64,000 nt of DNA from Vespula vulgaris (GCF_905475345.1 NC_066593.1:5553274-5617273), one strand, 5' to 3'; positions 33,401 through 46,620 are shown, numbered from the stretch's first letter. The notes: a model not told the origin generated them from the sequence alone. Translations and numbers: made by a program.

Positions 33401-34004
33401 AGAGGAAATCAAAAGATTTTCGTATATCATACTTTTCCGCAATTTCTTTTTTGTTTAATGAATTATGAAACATTTTTATCGTTGTATTTTTAATATTTTT
33501 TTATGACGATTTAATTTTTCGTATAAACATTATCGATAATCTCGTAATGTAAAGGATTTTATGTATATGTATAGATGAAGAAACGTGTTTAATTATTTAT
33601 GATATTTTTCAAGAACGAACAAAATATTCGACGTATCAATTTGGAATTTTCGAGTGGTTAGTTCGTTTCTTCATCTCTCGAGAAGTAAGAGTTCTCGAGT
33701 TACTCGATAGTTCAACGAAAGGAAGGTGTCCAGCAATTTTCTTCTCCCGAATCGTGAGGGATTCATCTCTCTCTTTCTCTCTTTCTCTCTCTCTTTCGAG
33801 TTAAGGGAGAGAGGAAAGGTAATCGAAGAAACGGAATTACACGCTGGAAATCATTCGATCGTAGGAACGTAACGTCGATAGGTCGAATCGAAGACGGGAG
33901 GTCGACCTACCAGTCCGTTTCTTAAAGTACTTGGAAGGGTTGCGAGAAAGAGAATGAGAAGGAGAAAGAGAGAAAGAAATAAAGAAAGAGACAGACAGAT
34001 AGAC

Positions 34005-34045
<41 letters not shown>

Positions 34046-34190
34046 GAACGAGAAAAAGAAAGAGAAAGAAAAAGAGGGTGAGTTGACTACGGCATGTGCA
34101 CCGTGTGTAACATCTAATAACCGAGTATCATCCGACTCAGGAAGGATTTCTACGATTCTAGATCGCGATTCCTCGATCTCTGTCTAATGT
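29960..34190. other. Intergenic, no supported gene
   Basis: AT-rich with CT (30398-30428), GAA/GA (31490-31595), CT (31700-31740) and GA (34009-34042) tracts. At 31744-31994 a GC-richer stretch is open in more than one frame on both strands; CCCAG|ATGGAGG at 31792 is an acceptor-like site. None of these frames has a recognisable motif. The 32640-33640 stretch is AT-rich with nothing to report. Confidence 0.6.
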
Positions 34191-34540
34191 GGGCCAGCCA
34201 CGCGAACCTATCATAACCTGGGCCAACGTCGGCCACGTAACTACATGTTTGTCCAGTTAACTTCTTCCCCGAGCCTCCACCCTTCCGAGCGAATTCCCCA
34301 CGATTTCCCTTGGATTTGCATTTCTACGAGTACCTCTGCCTCGAGTACGAGTAATGGCCGAGAAGTCTCATCGTATTCGAGTAGGTACGAATGTGCACGA
34401 AAAGTTAGCTCGATTTCGATTCCGTTCGAGGATCCTTGGGCGGTCCGAGTATTATTCAGATTCGTCTTCGACTATACCTTTAATTACGAGATTTGCTTTC
34501 TCGGATTTCTCATTACGATAAAGTCGTATTGTCGACTATA
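34190..34540. promoter_or_regulatory. Candidate conserved non-coding block
   Basis: GC-richer sequence with GGCCACGTAAC, an exact octamer ATTTGCAT (34314-34321) and CGAGTAATGG. The plus frame 34245-34541 is open for 98 codons, Ser-rich at first, with no motif I recognise; it is more likely chance than a gene. Confidence 0.2.
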
Positions 34541-34831
34541 GAGAGAAAGACAGATAGTGAGAAAGAAAAAGAGAGGGGAAGAAAGAGAAAGAGACAGAGA
34601 GAAATAAAGAATACGGTAATCTTTACCTTTCACAGCATTCTATATAAGTGTGTGTGTAAGGATCGGTCCAATCAAGATCCTTCTGGAGAACCTGCGGACT
34701 CCAGCAGAAGATAATTCTTCCGGATCGGTGGACCTTGTACACATGACTCTCCGGCTTGGACACTCTACACGGTATTTCGAGCGGCGTGCGAGAAGGAGTT
34801 TAAGTGTGTGCATATACACTTCCCTTTTCTT

Positions 34832-34837
<6 letters not shown>

Positions 34838-34877
<40 letters not shown>
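34838..34877. repeat. (CT)n microsatellite
   Basis: CT dinucleotides; surrounding sequence is pyrimidine-rich to 34910. Confidence 0.9.
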
Positions 34878-34879
<2 letters not shown>

Positions 34880-35069
34880 CTTTCTTTCTTTCTTTCCTTT
34901 CTCTCGGCAACACCCCCGACAATATTGTAAACAAAATGGTACCACTATTTCATTGGTAACCCGACACCCCCGTTCTGAACCCACACGCATCGCTTTCGCC
35001 CGCCTCCTCGTTCTCTCTCTCTCTCTCTTTCTCTTTCTTTGTTTTTCTCTCTTTGTTTTTACTCTCCTC

Positions 35070-35160
35070 TCCTCTACTCTACTCTACTCTACTCTACTCT
35101 ACTCAACTCAACTCAACTCAACTCAACTCAACTCAACTCTTCTCTTCTCTTCTCTCCTTC
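35070..35160. repeat. Compound pentanucleotide repeat
   Basis: Three successive five-base repeats: ACTCT units (about 35074-35100), ACTCA units (35101-35139) and TTCTC units to about 35156. All three keep the same five-base register, so frames read as five-residue cycles such as YSTLL and NSTQL. Confidence 0.95.
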
Positions 35161-35299
35161 CCTACTCGTACTCACTTTTCTCTTTGTTTTCTCCTCCTAC
35201 TCCCTATATACTACTCTGTTCTCGAAGCACTCAGCGTAGCCTCGTTTCTCTTTTGCTAACTAGAGGTCGAACCAACTCGATTTATTTCGATACTTAACT

Positions 35300-36800
35300 T
35301 GCTCCGATTACCGATTATTTATTTTATCGTATACAATTTGTTAAGTAGGTATCAAACCCGTATTCTATTCGTTTAAGACGAGTTTTTAGAATGTTTATAC
35401 TGTCTTTAGAAAAATCTTAATAAGATGGTATTATAAAGATAAGTAGATTTAATATAATTTTAATGAACATATATATATATATATATCGTATAGAAAAGAA
35501 GTCCTCATTAAAAGGGTCGAACAAACTTGTTAGTTTAATTACTAACGTTTACGAAGGATAACTTTATCAAGACACATAACTAATCTTTGAATTAGATTTT
35601 TTTTCCTTTCTTTACTTTTTTCTTATTTTTTTTTCTTTTTTTGTCTTTTTTCTTTTTTCAGGTAGCACGGCCAAGCGTGTTCGCCGTCCGACTTCGTAAT
35701 TTTTCTTACGTCGAGATTGCGCCGAGTAATGTTTTCTCTCCTCTTACTATTCTCTTTTTTTTTTTTTTATTTTCTTCTTCGAACGTCAAGAGGCGAATGA
35801 CGAATAATCGAGGTGAATAGCTTCCAGGACGCACGAAGAATATTAAATTAAGAGTCGACTCTAAAGACCGTTCACGACGAAGAAGAGAGTCGAATCGCGC
35901 GCGCACTAAAGAGAGAGAGAGAGAGAGAGAAAGAAAGAGAGAGATCAATTTATAATAGGAATCTCGTTCGAGGATAATCACAATTTTACTGACGTTTAAC
36001 GTATGTATCTACATCACGAACATTGTAGATAACGATAGAAACGAATCAGTTGTTTATAATAATCGAATAATACAATTACGAAGTAAATATAGTTACCTTG
36101 AAAAACAATAAAGAAAATATCTCAAAGTAATCAATGCATCGATATAGAGACGTACGAATAGATTATTATAAATTGAAGGAACATTAAATGCTAAGATGAA
36201 TAAAGGAATCGTAGGGTATTAATTTTAGTCGATATAACAACGTCAAGAAATGCTGACATCTCTAACAGTAATTTTCATACGGATGATTAACAACAAATAT
36301 GCATATATATACATATTTATTTATTTATATAAATATATATATATATATATACGTGTACACAGATACACATATACATATATAAACATAAATCGAGAGATAA
36401 AAAGTAGCTCGTAAATTTTCCAGGCGTTAAGGCGTTTCTATAATCTCGTATAACTCGATAACCATCTTACGATCGTGCCTTTCACAAGATTGAAAGTTTT
36501 ATTATTCGGACGTATGTCGATGTGTGCGTGTACGTGTGTGTGTACACATACGGTTGAATTAAAATTCGTTTAACCGGTACGATTTGCGAGGCACGACATT
36601 GCCATTGATCATCTCCACATCGGGGTCCTCTTATATGGAAAAGTAATTATTTGATTTATCACCTTTGTATCTTAAACATTACGCCTTAATTATGATATTG
36701 GCTGAAAGTAAAGCGAATACTCATCGTCGCGCGAGCGGCTCGCCGGTAATCCGCGCTTGTCAGCCGCAAATTAACTTTTATCGATCGTTACAGAGAGTCG

Positions 36801-36873
<73 letters not shown>

Positions 36874-37640
36874 TTGCTCGATTAGTGAACTCGCCTTGGA
36901 CCATGGTGTGGATGTAATTTTTTTTTCGTTTTCTTCTTTCCTTTCTTTTTCTTTTTTTTTTTCTTTTTAATCATTCGTTTTACCATCGATGATCGAATCC
37001 TATCGATCTTCGACGACGATCATTCGAAATAATTACTTCATCAACGACGTTAATACATTTTATTACGGACCTATGTATTCATGGCGATTCTACTCGAATC
37101 TCTATGAACGATTTTTCTTCATCAAAATCAAACGTTTAACACGTCGAATGCCATGTGACTCGTCGGTGATCAATATTATATTACTTAGAGTTTATTTCGA
37201 AGGTTTAAAACTCAAAAGATATACTTGCTGCTAAGGGTAAAGTCTTATGTAAGAAGTATGACTATAAATTCTTCTATAGCTTTGTATACGTATTTAGAAA
37301 AGGTAAAGAAAGATAGACGAATACGTCGAGTCGATTAAAATCGATTTATATAAGAAAGAACGAAAAAAGAAGAAGAAGAAGAAAAGAAAAAGAAAGAGAT
37401 ACGTAAGGAAAAAAAAAAAGAAAAAAGATTACAAGGACCGTAAGGGTTTATGAAATTCTATTATTATGTATAAAACTATAGATTACTTTAGGAGCACCCT
37501 GTACATAGATGGAAGGTTTCCGTAGGAATCGTCCAAGCTCTAGACAAGCGGATGGATTCACGTGGGTGTAGTCATATATATATGTACGTGCGTTTACCAG
37601 CCTCTCCGCTGTCCTAGAAGATATACTCGCCACCATTAAC
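35300..37640. other. Intergenic, no supported gene
   Basis: AT-rich, with TATA-rich stretches near 35470 and 36300-36390, a GA tract at 36804-36871 and poly-T near 36920-36970. The frame at 36665-36970 is repeat-driven. Confidence 0.65.
36804..36871. repeat. (GA)n microsatellite
   Basis: Pure GA for about 66 bases. Confidence 0.95.
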
Positions 37641-37810
37641 ATTATTATGTGCGCCCGTGCTCGTCAGTGGGGATAAGTGAACGCGGCTGGCTTATTAAAT
37701 TGCTGGTGTAACATTACGATTTACAGGGCAATAAGAGAGTTATCCAAGCAGCGCGCTTCGTGAGTGAGCCCGTAACGTGGCGTTAACGTAGCGTGCTTGT
37801 TCTCTTCTCC
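37640..37810. promoter_or_regulatory. Candidate regulatory block
   Basis: Contains GGGATAAGTG (GATA-type), GGCTTATTAAATTGC, CATTACGATTTACAGGGC and GCAATAAGAG, the last resembling posterior Hox-type sites. Higher GC than flanks, no coding frame. Confidence 0.25.
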
Positions 37811-40576
37811 CACTCTAACCAATTTAATACCAGAAGGAGCGAGCTAAGGTAGCACTAAATTCTACCGCTGTTCGATTCGTTGATACAAGGATTACGTTAT
37901 TACATTTTATACCGATCTAAAGGAAGTCCTTGAGAGAAATTCTTGGCAGTTAAGTAAAAATTAGCAGTCAAGTAAAGAAAATTACAAACAAGGATATACA
38001 TATTTTCGTTTCTTTATAGATGATCATTTTCTAATTTTTCATTCGATAGATATTATGTCTCTCTTCATTACAGCGGTGTCTGTCGTATTACTCGGTTAAA
38101 TTCAATTTTTACATCCAACAGATCTTTGAACGACTCGATCTTTCATCGATTGTAATGTTAACTTTTTGGAGAAACTTCATTTTTACTTGTTAAACTTGTT
38201 GAGGATCTGTAGGCTTGAAAAAATATGTTAATTTGACGTTTACATTTTCTATTACAATTAGAAGTTCGCATATAATAATAGAAACAATGGCAGTTCGACG
38301 AGTTCGCCTACTTGTTATCCGGAGCCCACTTGTCGTTTCTCCAACTCATTAACGTCATACGATGACGGTAATCAAGGCTCGAAGACGAATGTATTAAAAT
38401 CAACGTTTACCATGAGTATTTGCGTGACGCAAATCGCTAGATACTACACTCCGTACATCGAAAAATGATTTGCAGAGCGAGGATGCAGCGTACTTCCAGT
38501 CTTTCTTTTACCCTTTTTTCTTTCTGTCTTTCTCTTTTCTTCTTCCTTTTTTTTTCAACATATCAACTACATTCTGAAGATTCGTCGTCACACGACCGGT
38601 AGTAATTTCATCGGTAATAATATCAGGTAATATAGCAACCGGTAGTTTCGATATATTCACTCCTCGTCTATGTTAGATCCGAGGAAAACACGTTCGCATC
38701 GTAACTCGTTTGAATATTTTTCTTACATAGAACTTTATAATTTCCGTGACTGAACACTAAGTTACAAGACAGACGTAGATAAGTCTTTTAACGTTGCTAT
38801 GCTTCGGACAAGAAGTTAGAATACCTATCGATCATTCCCTCCTATCTAACGTAAACGTCAAAATCGTCGTTATTGGGAAATGGCAAATAATCGAACGATC
38901 GAAGCTCGCCATATTTTTTTTTCACATTTTCTTTCCCCTTCGTGTTTGATACCTACGTGTCTTTTCATTAACAAGTTACCGTAATTAATTTGAATGGCAA
39001 TTGATATTATTAATAAACATTCCATTCGTTCATTTATTAGTTTAAGTCGTTTTAGTCGAACGTGACGTGACTCCTTCGAAATGCCATGCGAAGGAAACGA
39101 GGCGACGAGGCCATAAAAAAGCATGCTGCTCGAGGGAAGGAGCAGGTTAAGAAAGAGGAGGAGGGAGAAGAGGAGGAGGAAGAGGAGGAGAAGAAGGAGG
39201 AGGAGGAGGAGGAGGAGGAGGTGGGAACCGCAGTGACCGCGAGTGCTTGTCTAAAAGGAGTCCTAGGCGGGTTATCGCTCGGTAGAGCTTGAACAACGTT
39301 GCAATTATCAGCCATTCCTCGCAAATAGCTGATGGTTAGTGATAATTATCTGCCAAGAACGCCACGCCATCGAGGCAGCATCGTGTACGGTTGATCTATA
39401 TACCGGGTGATCCGATCGACGGATTATTCTTTTCAATGCCGATCATCGATTTAGAACGTCACTTTCTTGTACTCGAACGATCGAGTTATTGTTAAATCGT
39501 ACATCCGTATTTGAAATCTTGTCGTATAGCAATTTACCAATAATTATATGAAAAATGATACTTTTTTTTCTATTGGAGATTCATCGGTAGAAAAATAAGC
39601 ACGTCATTAGTTTTTTTTTTTTTCATTTTGCAAAGTGTAACCTAGTGATTATGGAGTAATTAGTAATTGAATAATTATTTCCGTTATGTCGTAATTGTCA
39701 TGTTTTTATGGATCGAGGAAAAAAGTATCGTAAGATTTCGATCACAGGTAAGATACGTACCTATAAGTAAGTACGTTCGATGGGCGTTCTGTCTTAACTC
39801 GTTGTACGGTTACGTTAAGTTAAAAACGTTTGGCGATATTTAGCTCGACGAAGAAAGCGAGACTCCCATAAAGGACGCATATCTTGGTAATTACACGTTC
39901 GCGTTAACAGTCGCTCCGAGAGAGAAACGAGAGACGAGAAATGTTCTTTCCATCGTTCTGAGACCTACATTTTGTATGTGTGTACGTACCTACTCGTAGA
40001 ATGTTTCATCTCGCGTTTCTTTATTTCCTTTTCTCTTTTTCTCTCTCTTTTTCTTTTTCTTTTTTATTTCGAAATCGATTCGCGTTAACATTTTGACAGG
40101 AAATTTAAGGCGTGCACAAGTTTCGATTAACATTCTAACTCCGTGGTTTAATCGAACGGAACGTTAATCATGATAGAAAGGGAGAAAAAGGAAGAAAGAA
40201 AGAGAGAGAAAGAGAAAGAGAGAGAGAGAGACGAGCTTTATCAATTTCGCGATCTTCGAATCGAATGATAGCGCGAGATACGTGGAACGATCGTATTCCA
40301 CGTGGATAATTACATGCTAGTATTCTCCACGAAGCAAAGTAGTCAGTCAAGGTTAAAAAGAGCTAATTTCGCATTTACCGGAGGCTCAGCGAAGAGCAAC
40401 GAAGTAGCGCGCAGCAGCCTATAATCCTTCGTTTTCTACGAGACTTCGTAAAGTAAGATTGGGTAAACGATGTAGAAGGAGTCCGTTTGCTTCGTTTCTT
40501 TCCCCAAGATGCGAACATGAACTTAACCAAGAAGTCTCGTATTTGTCTCGTATACTCTTTTTTCTTACAAGAAAAA

Positions 40577-40627
<51 letters not shown>

Positions 40628-41009
40628 CATTTCGAGTTTAGAAGGATCATAAAAACGAACGTCTTTGCTCTCGATCGTCGAGCGTTTCCGTACGGGGTTC
40701 AGAACGATCTGAGATTTAAAGCAGGACACCCGGTCGTTGCCACGGCAAATAAACGACGAATATGTGCAGGCAACAGTGTGTTAAGTACTGGCATTAGGGT
40801 AATAAGCGTGCAAAGAGAGTTCCCTGACTATCGACTTGGAGAGTCGAGTCAAGCAGGAGAGTAGTTGTATCGACAGAACTAGGTGCGGGTTTCCTCTCCT
40901 TCAGGGAGGAGATCTATCCCTCTCTTTCTTTCTCTCCCTCTCTCCCTCTCTCTCTCTTTCTCTTTCTCTATCTTTCTCCATCTTTCTCCTTCTCTTTCAT
41001 TCTTATTCT

Positions 41010-41066
41010 CGTTCGTTCGTTCGTTCGTCCGTCCGTTCGTTCGTTCGTTCGTTCGTTCGTTCGTTC
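41010..41066. repeat. (CGTT)n tetranucleotide repeat
   Basis: CGTT units with CGTC variants in the middle, next to pyrimidine-rich sequence. Confidence 0.9.
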
Positions 41067-41768
41067 CCTCTCGTTTTATCTTCCCTTTCTCTCTTTCCCT
41101 CCTGCTCGATCTCACGGTCAACGATATTCCTCTGGTCCGTTCGATCATTCTCTCTCCGCATCGATCTCTCCCTGCTTGCCTTCTCGCGAATAACAGGATG
41201 CGTGCTATGCACGATCCTCGTGATCTCCTCGCGTAGAAGACTTCGCGCTGTACTTGCCGACTTTTCTCGATCGAACGCTACGATTATCCCTCGTCTAGTG
41301 ATCTTTTTGTTTCAACGAAGGAGATTGTCTTGAAATCTTATTTCTTTCTCTATCTTTATCTCGTACTTTTTAATTAGCTAAATAGCTAGTTCCGAGATAA
41401 GTTTCTTCGATTCAATTGAAATTTTGTTACTCGCCTTCGATATTAATCGAGAGAATTTTCATGTTTATATGTCGTTCGATATTATATTTTTCTTTTTGTC
41501 GTTTTATTTGATCGTAACATTACTTTAAGTAAATTATGTACATAAAGAGAACATTTTATTGAACGATGTCGTTATAATGCTCAGTGATTTTTCATTCACG
41601 TTTAATGTGTTAACGAAACATCGATGGGGATGAAACAAGCTCGACGGCTCGTAACGAACATGGAATAGTAAGCAGGTTGTGATTCGCACCGTTGACCTAC
41701 GTGTGGGTGCAGCCTTAAGGTCGTATGTTGAGAACTAAGAGAAAGAAGAGAGAAAGAGAAAGAGGGAG

Positions 41769-41813
<45 letters not shown>

Positions 41814-42269
41814 AGAGAGATAGGTCCAATGGCCTTGGTCCGTGCTGGAGGCGAAGATACCATCTGACCGACCAAATTGTTTTGGATTGTTGGTTAATTG
41901 GGTGCTCGTTTGAGTCCTGTAGAAGAGACGACGACGAGGACGAGGACGAGGACGAAGAAGGAGAAGAAGAAGAAGGTGTTGGCGAAGGATATACATAGAA
42001 AATAAAAAACAACAATTGGAATAGCCATACGATTTCATTTGCGAGTCTCGTCTAACAATCTCTTGATAAAAGGCAAATCATTATTATATCACAGTGATTA
42101 GAATTATCTTCATTATCTAATCTGGATTCATTCATAATATACATAATTCGTTATAATAAATTGATTACAATTGTAATTACAATTTTCTTTTTAGTTCCGA
42201 GATATTAGATAATAATCTTTACGTTTCGCTCGTACCTTATCGTTAGATTATTTTTTAAAATACGTATAT

Positions 42270-42290
42270 ATAACCCTTATAAAGGGTTAT
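42270..42290. repeat. Short perfect inverted repeat
   Basis: ATAACCCTT (42270-42278) and AAGGGTTAT (42282-42290) with a 3-base loop. It could form a small hairpin or be a palindromic protein site. Confidence 0.8.
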
Positions 42291-42845
42291 GAGGGTTGTG
42301 TTTGATTTTGAAAAAAATTATAAATTTTGTGTAGAAAAAGAGATCAAATTTTTTTTTTTCGTATCCTATCGATCATGTAGTAGATCGATGTAGTAGAAAT
42401 GCGAATTATGAGATTCGAGATAATCTTTGAACATCATAAACCAACCATATACGGATCTTCCATGAAAATGGAAAATCACGAGAAAGACGAGAATGCTATT
42501 CGTTACAAGCTGAATAAACGAAGCGAGCTTTCTCTCTCCTCTCTCTGTTTCTCTCCTTTCTATGTCTCTCTATTTGCTTTTCGACCTACGCGCATGACGC
42601 GTGTTTCAACGGGACGTCGATATTTTAGACGCGCGTCATGAACGTGACGACGACGACGACGGCCATCCGATCTTTTTTTCTTTATCCGTTCATTTTTTTT
42701 CTATTTCGTTCTCTTTTTTTTTTTTACTTGGGGATTTTCAGGCAGGATCCGGCAGTGCGCACGATTAATCTCACGAATGAAAAGTTCGCGCGTTCTCGTA
42801 TCGAATAGCCTTCGGAAGATTTTGTTTACTCGATTTTTAACGATG

Positions 42846-42879
<34 letters not shown>

Positions 42880-43948
42880 GAAAAAATAATGCACTAGCCA
42901 AAGTTTGGCAATTAAGTAAACTATTTTATTTCTTTGTTATAATATTTGCATATATATTATAACATAACAAATAAGTATAAATATATAATATATATATATA
43001 TATATTTTTGTATATATGAAAATAAAAGCATTATATTTTTTTATTCAAAATTTAATATAATAATATAATATAATATTTAATTTCTTACAACACTATGCGA
43101 ATTTGACGTGACCAAGTCAGATGTAAATATAATTGTCTGCTTTTCTGCAATTGCCTTAAAAAAAAAAGATGATGTTATAAAGAATTAAATATCAAAAATT
43201 CCATTCAGAACATCAAATCAAACAAACACGAGCGAGTTAGAAAAAAAAAGAAAGTCAAAATAAATGTCCGACAGTTTCTTTTCATTAAATATAATTACAA
43301 ATACCTGAAATGAAATTCTCACGATAGCAGAAGGTCGCAACTTAGTTCACTCGTTAAATGTTGAAAAATGACAGTTTTGATGGACGGATGGTTCGTGCTT
43401 TGGATATTAGGTGATGAGAAAATATATACACAGATATCTACATAGACAATATATGTAGTATATATACGTACAAGCGAAACCTAAGCGATCCTTAAAAATC
43501 GTAGGTTAATCGTGGTAGGCGTTGCGTAAAAGGATCCACGATTTCAATCTATCGGCGATCTATCGTGATTTTGAAAAATCCCAGGAGCCGACCGTGCCGC
43601 TCGGCACGAATCGAGGCAATTAACGTGCCACGTAAAAAGTCTGCTGGAATTAAACGACCGAACGCAGTCGGTGAGCGAACGCGTTTGATCGACAACGCGG
43701 AAGATCACGATAAGTTTCTTTCTCTCTCTTTCTTTCTCTCTATCTATCTCCCTCTCTTCTCTCTCTTTCTCTTTTGAAGGCGTTTATCCGGACGTTAAAG
43801 AGCGTGGAGGATGTTAAGAGCGATGCTGAGAAATATTTTTCAAGGTCAGCCGGTGAGCATTCAAACGCATTACGCGTACTCATACAAAAGTATTAGTGCC
43901 TGAAGCTCGTAATTAAGGCGTCGTCCCTTCGAAAAGTCGCTTTAACAT

Positions 43949-43983
<35 letters not shown>

Positions 43984-44039
43984 ATCTTTCTTTTTTCTCT
44001 CTCTTTTTCTCTCTTTGTAGATCGTAGAAGATCGTATCT

Positions 44040-44100
44040 AACGTACGTGGCGGGCGTGGGAGATGGCACGTGACCTTACTGGGTGCATGCAAATATCGTA
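44040..44100. promoter_or_regulatory. Clustered bHLH-PAS/E-box and POU sites
   Basis: TACGTG (44044-44049), CACGTG (44067-44072) and the exact octamer ATGCAAAT (44087-44094) fall within about 50 bases. TACGTG is the core bound by Trachealess/Tango-type factors and ATGCAAAT by the POU factor Vvl; both act in insect tracheal cells, where ems is needed. Enhancer role and target gene are inferred. Confidence 0.3.
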
Positions 44101-44229
44101 CGTCGAGTCTCGTTGTCGGTGAAGAAGCATTTTCATTTCGTACATACATACTATACATTTGAGAAGGGTTTGTCTCGCGTCATTGAGCACGTGCACACAC
44201 ACACGTACACTTACGTAGAGAATTTCTTT

Positions 44230-46240
44230 ACTCGTCATGTATTATTTCGCGGTAGGTAGCTACTTCCGAACAAAAAAATTGGCTGCAATCAATTCATTAC
44301 ACTATATCCATTTAGGTAATTATCATTACTCGAACGAATCGACGATTGATTTATTAATGGATCGATTATCAGTCTAGGTAATATTCATTGGATAGTCAAT
44401 CTTTACTGTTAACTTGGTTTTTATTGATTTTATAAGTGCATTATCTTTTCTAATAGCTTTCTGTTATATAATTCTTTTTTTTATTCAGTATTGCTAGTTT
44501 ATTTAACTATTTAGATATTTTATTTGACTATGATTATTTTAATGATAATGTTCTTATTATCGTGATAACGTTCGAAATGATATAGTATCGTGTTTATTTT
44601 TATATATGTAATATACATATTGATTTTTATTTTCATATATGTATGTGTGTATGTTATATCTGTATATACTTATTAATTATTTGAAAATGTTTATATTTCC
44701 TATCTTCTTGTATATTTTTCACAGATCGTATTTATTGCATTTATGCATATACCTAATCGCACGCGTTATCAAGGAGCACGTTACAACTCATAATATTTCT
44801 CCTTTAATCTCATTCGGTCTATTATTGATTGTTGCACGCACGTCATATTAGCTCGCTTCGTGCAATGTTATCGCGAAATGATAATCTCCTTGCCATTATC
44901 TCCGTCCATTGATCATTCCGAATGCAAGAGCAGTCGTGTTTGACACGCGTGCCTTTGGGGGACAATAAAAAAGAGAAGAATTTAAACGATCGATCGTGGT
45001 TTATTCAGTGACACTACTTTTCTTCTCATGCAAATGATTGCAACTTTTCGTTCGTCGATTCAAAACACAATGATTCATTTCCTTATTAGTTTCTATAGAA
45101 ATTTTGAAGAAAAAATTATTGAACTATTTTTATCAAGTAAAAAAGAAGAAAAAATATTAAAGCGGAAATAAAATAGCAAAATTACATTATCATGACTTCT
45201 TCTTTTTTTTTTCTACGAACTTTAATGAGGAACTAAATTATTGAACGTTCAAAGATCGATGAGACAGAATATTAGGTATACTATGAATTTTTGATGTCAA
45301 GGACGGAACACGAAATGATGGATGTCCGACATATTTAAATCTTTCTCATAGATCGTTTCATTCTTGCTACCAGTTTATTCTTATGTTCTGGACACCTTGT
45401 ATACGTGAATGTACCTCTGGTATCTTAGTTTTCCTCGGTTGGGAAGTACTCTTCTCTTCGTCGGCTAACTGCAGCCGTCAGTGATAATGTTGATGAATCG
45501 TCTTGCTTACACCCGCCTGCGTATCAGAATTCACACGATGTATATACTAGAAGTATCAGTGTTAGTAATAGTAATAATAGTAGTAGTAATAGTAGTAGTA
45601 GTAATAATAGTAACACACTTGCTAATGCTTGCTTGAGTCTTATGTGATCACACTCTTGGTATAACATTTATATTTCCCTCTCTCTTTCTCTTTCTCATTT
45701 TTTCTTGCTCTCTATAAACGTGTTTTCTTTTTTCTTTTTTATAAAAAAACAAAAAAACACGTTTTATTATAGAAAAGAAACTTTGTTAAACGTTTAAATA
45801 TGCATACATATACATAGATACATATATGCATAAACACATATATATATATATATAATAAATGTATGTATGCATTTTTAAATTACACTAGTCCAACGTGTAT
45901 AGAGTACAAAGTAGAATAATTACAACGATTTAAAAATATCGCAGAAACGATCTCGTACGATACTAAACGATCTTATACGATTCCGTCTATATGATCTTAT
46001 AGGATCAAAACTTTAGAACGTTATGAGGAATAATATCGTCGAAGAGAGACTCAACGTGAAAGTCCAGATCGAACTTCCGGCCGAACGCGAGGACCGATCG
46101 ACTCGTTGAGAACGTGAAGAGAATTAACGCGTTGAAGTCACGAAGAGGAGCGAGAGAGTAGAGGAAAAGAAAAAGACGAATAGATAAATACGAGTATTTA
46201 GCTAGACAAAGAGTAAAGGTAGAGTGAGATAGAGAAAGAA
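44230..46240. other. Intergenic, no supported gene
   Basis: AT-rich sequence with an AGT/AAT trinucleotide repeat (45559-45615), a T/A-rich hairpin (45711-45774) and three degenerate CGATCT/TACGAT units (45946-46010). ATGCAAAT also occurs at 45028-45035. Confidence 0.65.
45711..45774. repeat. Imperfect hairpin, about 24-base arms
   Basis: AAACGTGTTTT (from 45716) followed by T-runs faces A-runs ending in CACGTTT (45758-45764), with TCTAT and ATAGA extending the stem after a small bulge. The core is homopolymeric, but the ACGTG/CACGT ends are specific. Confidence 0.6.
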
Positions 46241-46245
<5 letters not shown>

Positions 46246-46310
<65 letters not shown>

Positions 46311-46362
46311 AAAAAGAAGAAGAAGAGGAGGAGGAGGAGGAGGAGGAGGAGGAGGAGGAGGA
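46246..46362. repeat. (GA)n then (GGA)n compound repeat
   Basis: GA to about 46306, AGAAG linker, then GGA triplets at 46326-46362. Confidence 0.95.
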
Positions 46363-46464
46363 AACGGTCGTTGGTAAATTACACGACGTTACTGGGAAAT
46401 TGATCGTCTAATTATGCTCAAGTACTTGTGAGCTAAACAAGCAATTTGCTGGCCTCGGCACTCT

Positions 46465-46620
46465 TCGATTAGAATTCAGCCGATACGATGGCTCAGTCAA
46501 TTTCGTCCGGCCGTGGCCACGCACGTGGTCTTTACACGGCCGATAATGACAGCCGGTGCCAAAAACCAACTCTTACATATTAATAGCCCGATTAGATTAA
46601 TAAAACTCGAACTTGGACGT
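46465..46620. promoter_or_regulatory. Candidate regulatory block
   Basis: Contains GGCCACGCACGTGGTC (E-box flanked by a second CACG), GATAATGAC, and ATATTAATAGCCCGATTAG followed by ATTAATAAAAC. GC-richer than flanks and bounded by microsatellites on both sides. Confidence 0.25.

Larger units (their letters stand above)
37811..43990. other. Intergenic, no supported gene
   Basis: Mostly AT-rich. Repeats: (GGA)n about 39155-39220, (GA)n 40580-40626, CT 40920-40990, CGTT tetramers 41010-41066, GA 41775-41812, poly-T about 42850-42876. A mixed-composition block at 39225-39390 (with GCAATTATCAGCC and GTGATAATTATCTGCC) may be regulatory. A GC-rich block at 40690-40860 holds GTTGCCACGGCAAA, a partial X-box. 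Open frames here are repeat-driven. Confidence 0.6.

Noticed and set aside
34314..34321. Single octamer sites (also 30993-31000 and 45028-45035)
   Set aside because: By composition a few exact ATGCAAAT words are expected in 64 kb, so isolated copies carry little weight; only the cluster at 44.05 kb was kept.
39052..39324. Minus-strand frame starting MADNCNVVQALPSDN
   Set aside because: More than half is poly-Ser from a GGA repeat; the first part is short and unsupported by splice sites.
41010..41066. Regular short repeats that could be mistaken for a CRISPR array
   Set aside because: These are uninterrupted tetranucleotide or dinucleotide repeats without unique spacers, in a eukaryotic nuclear sequence.
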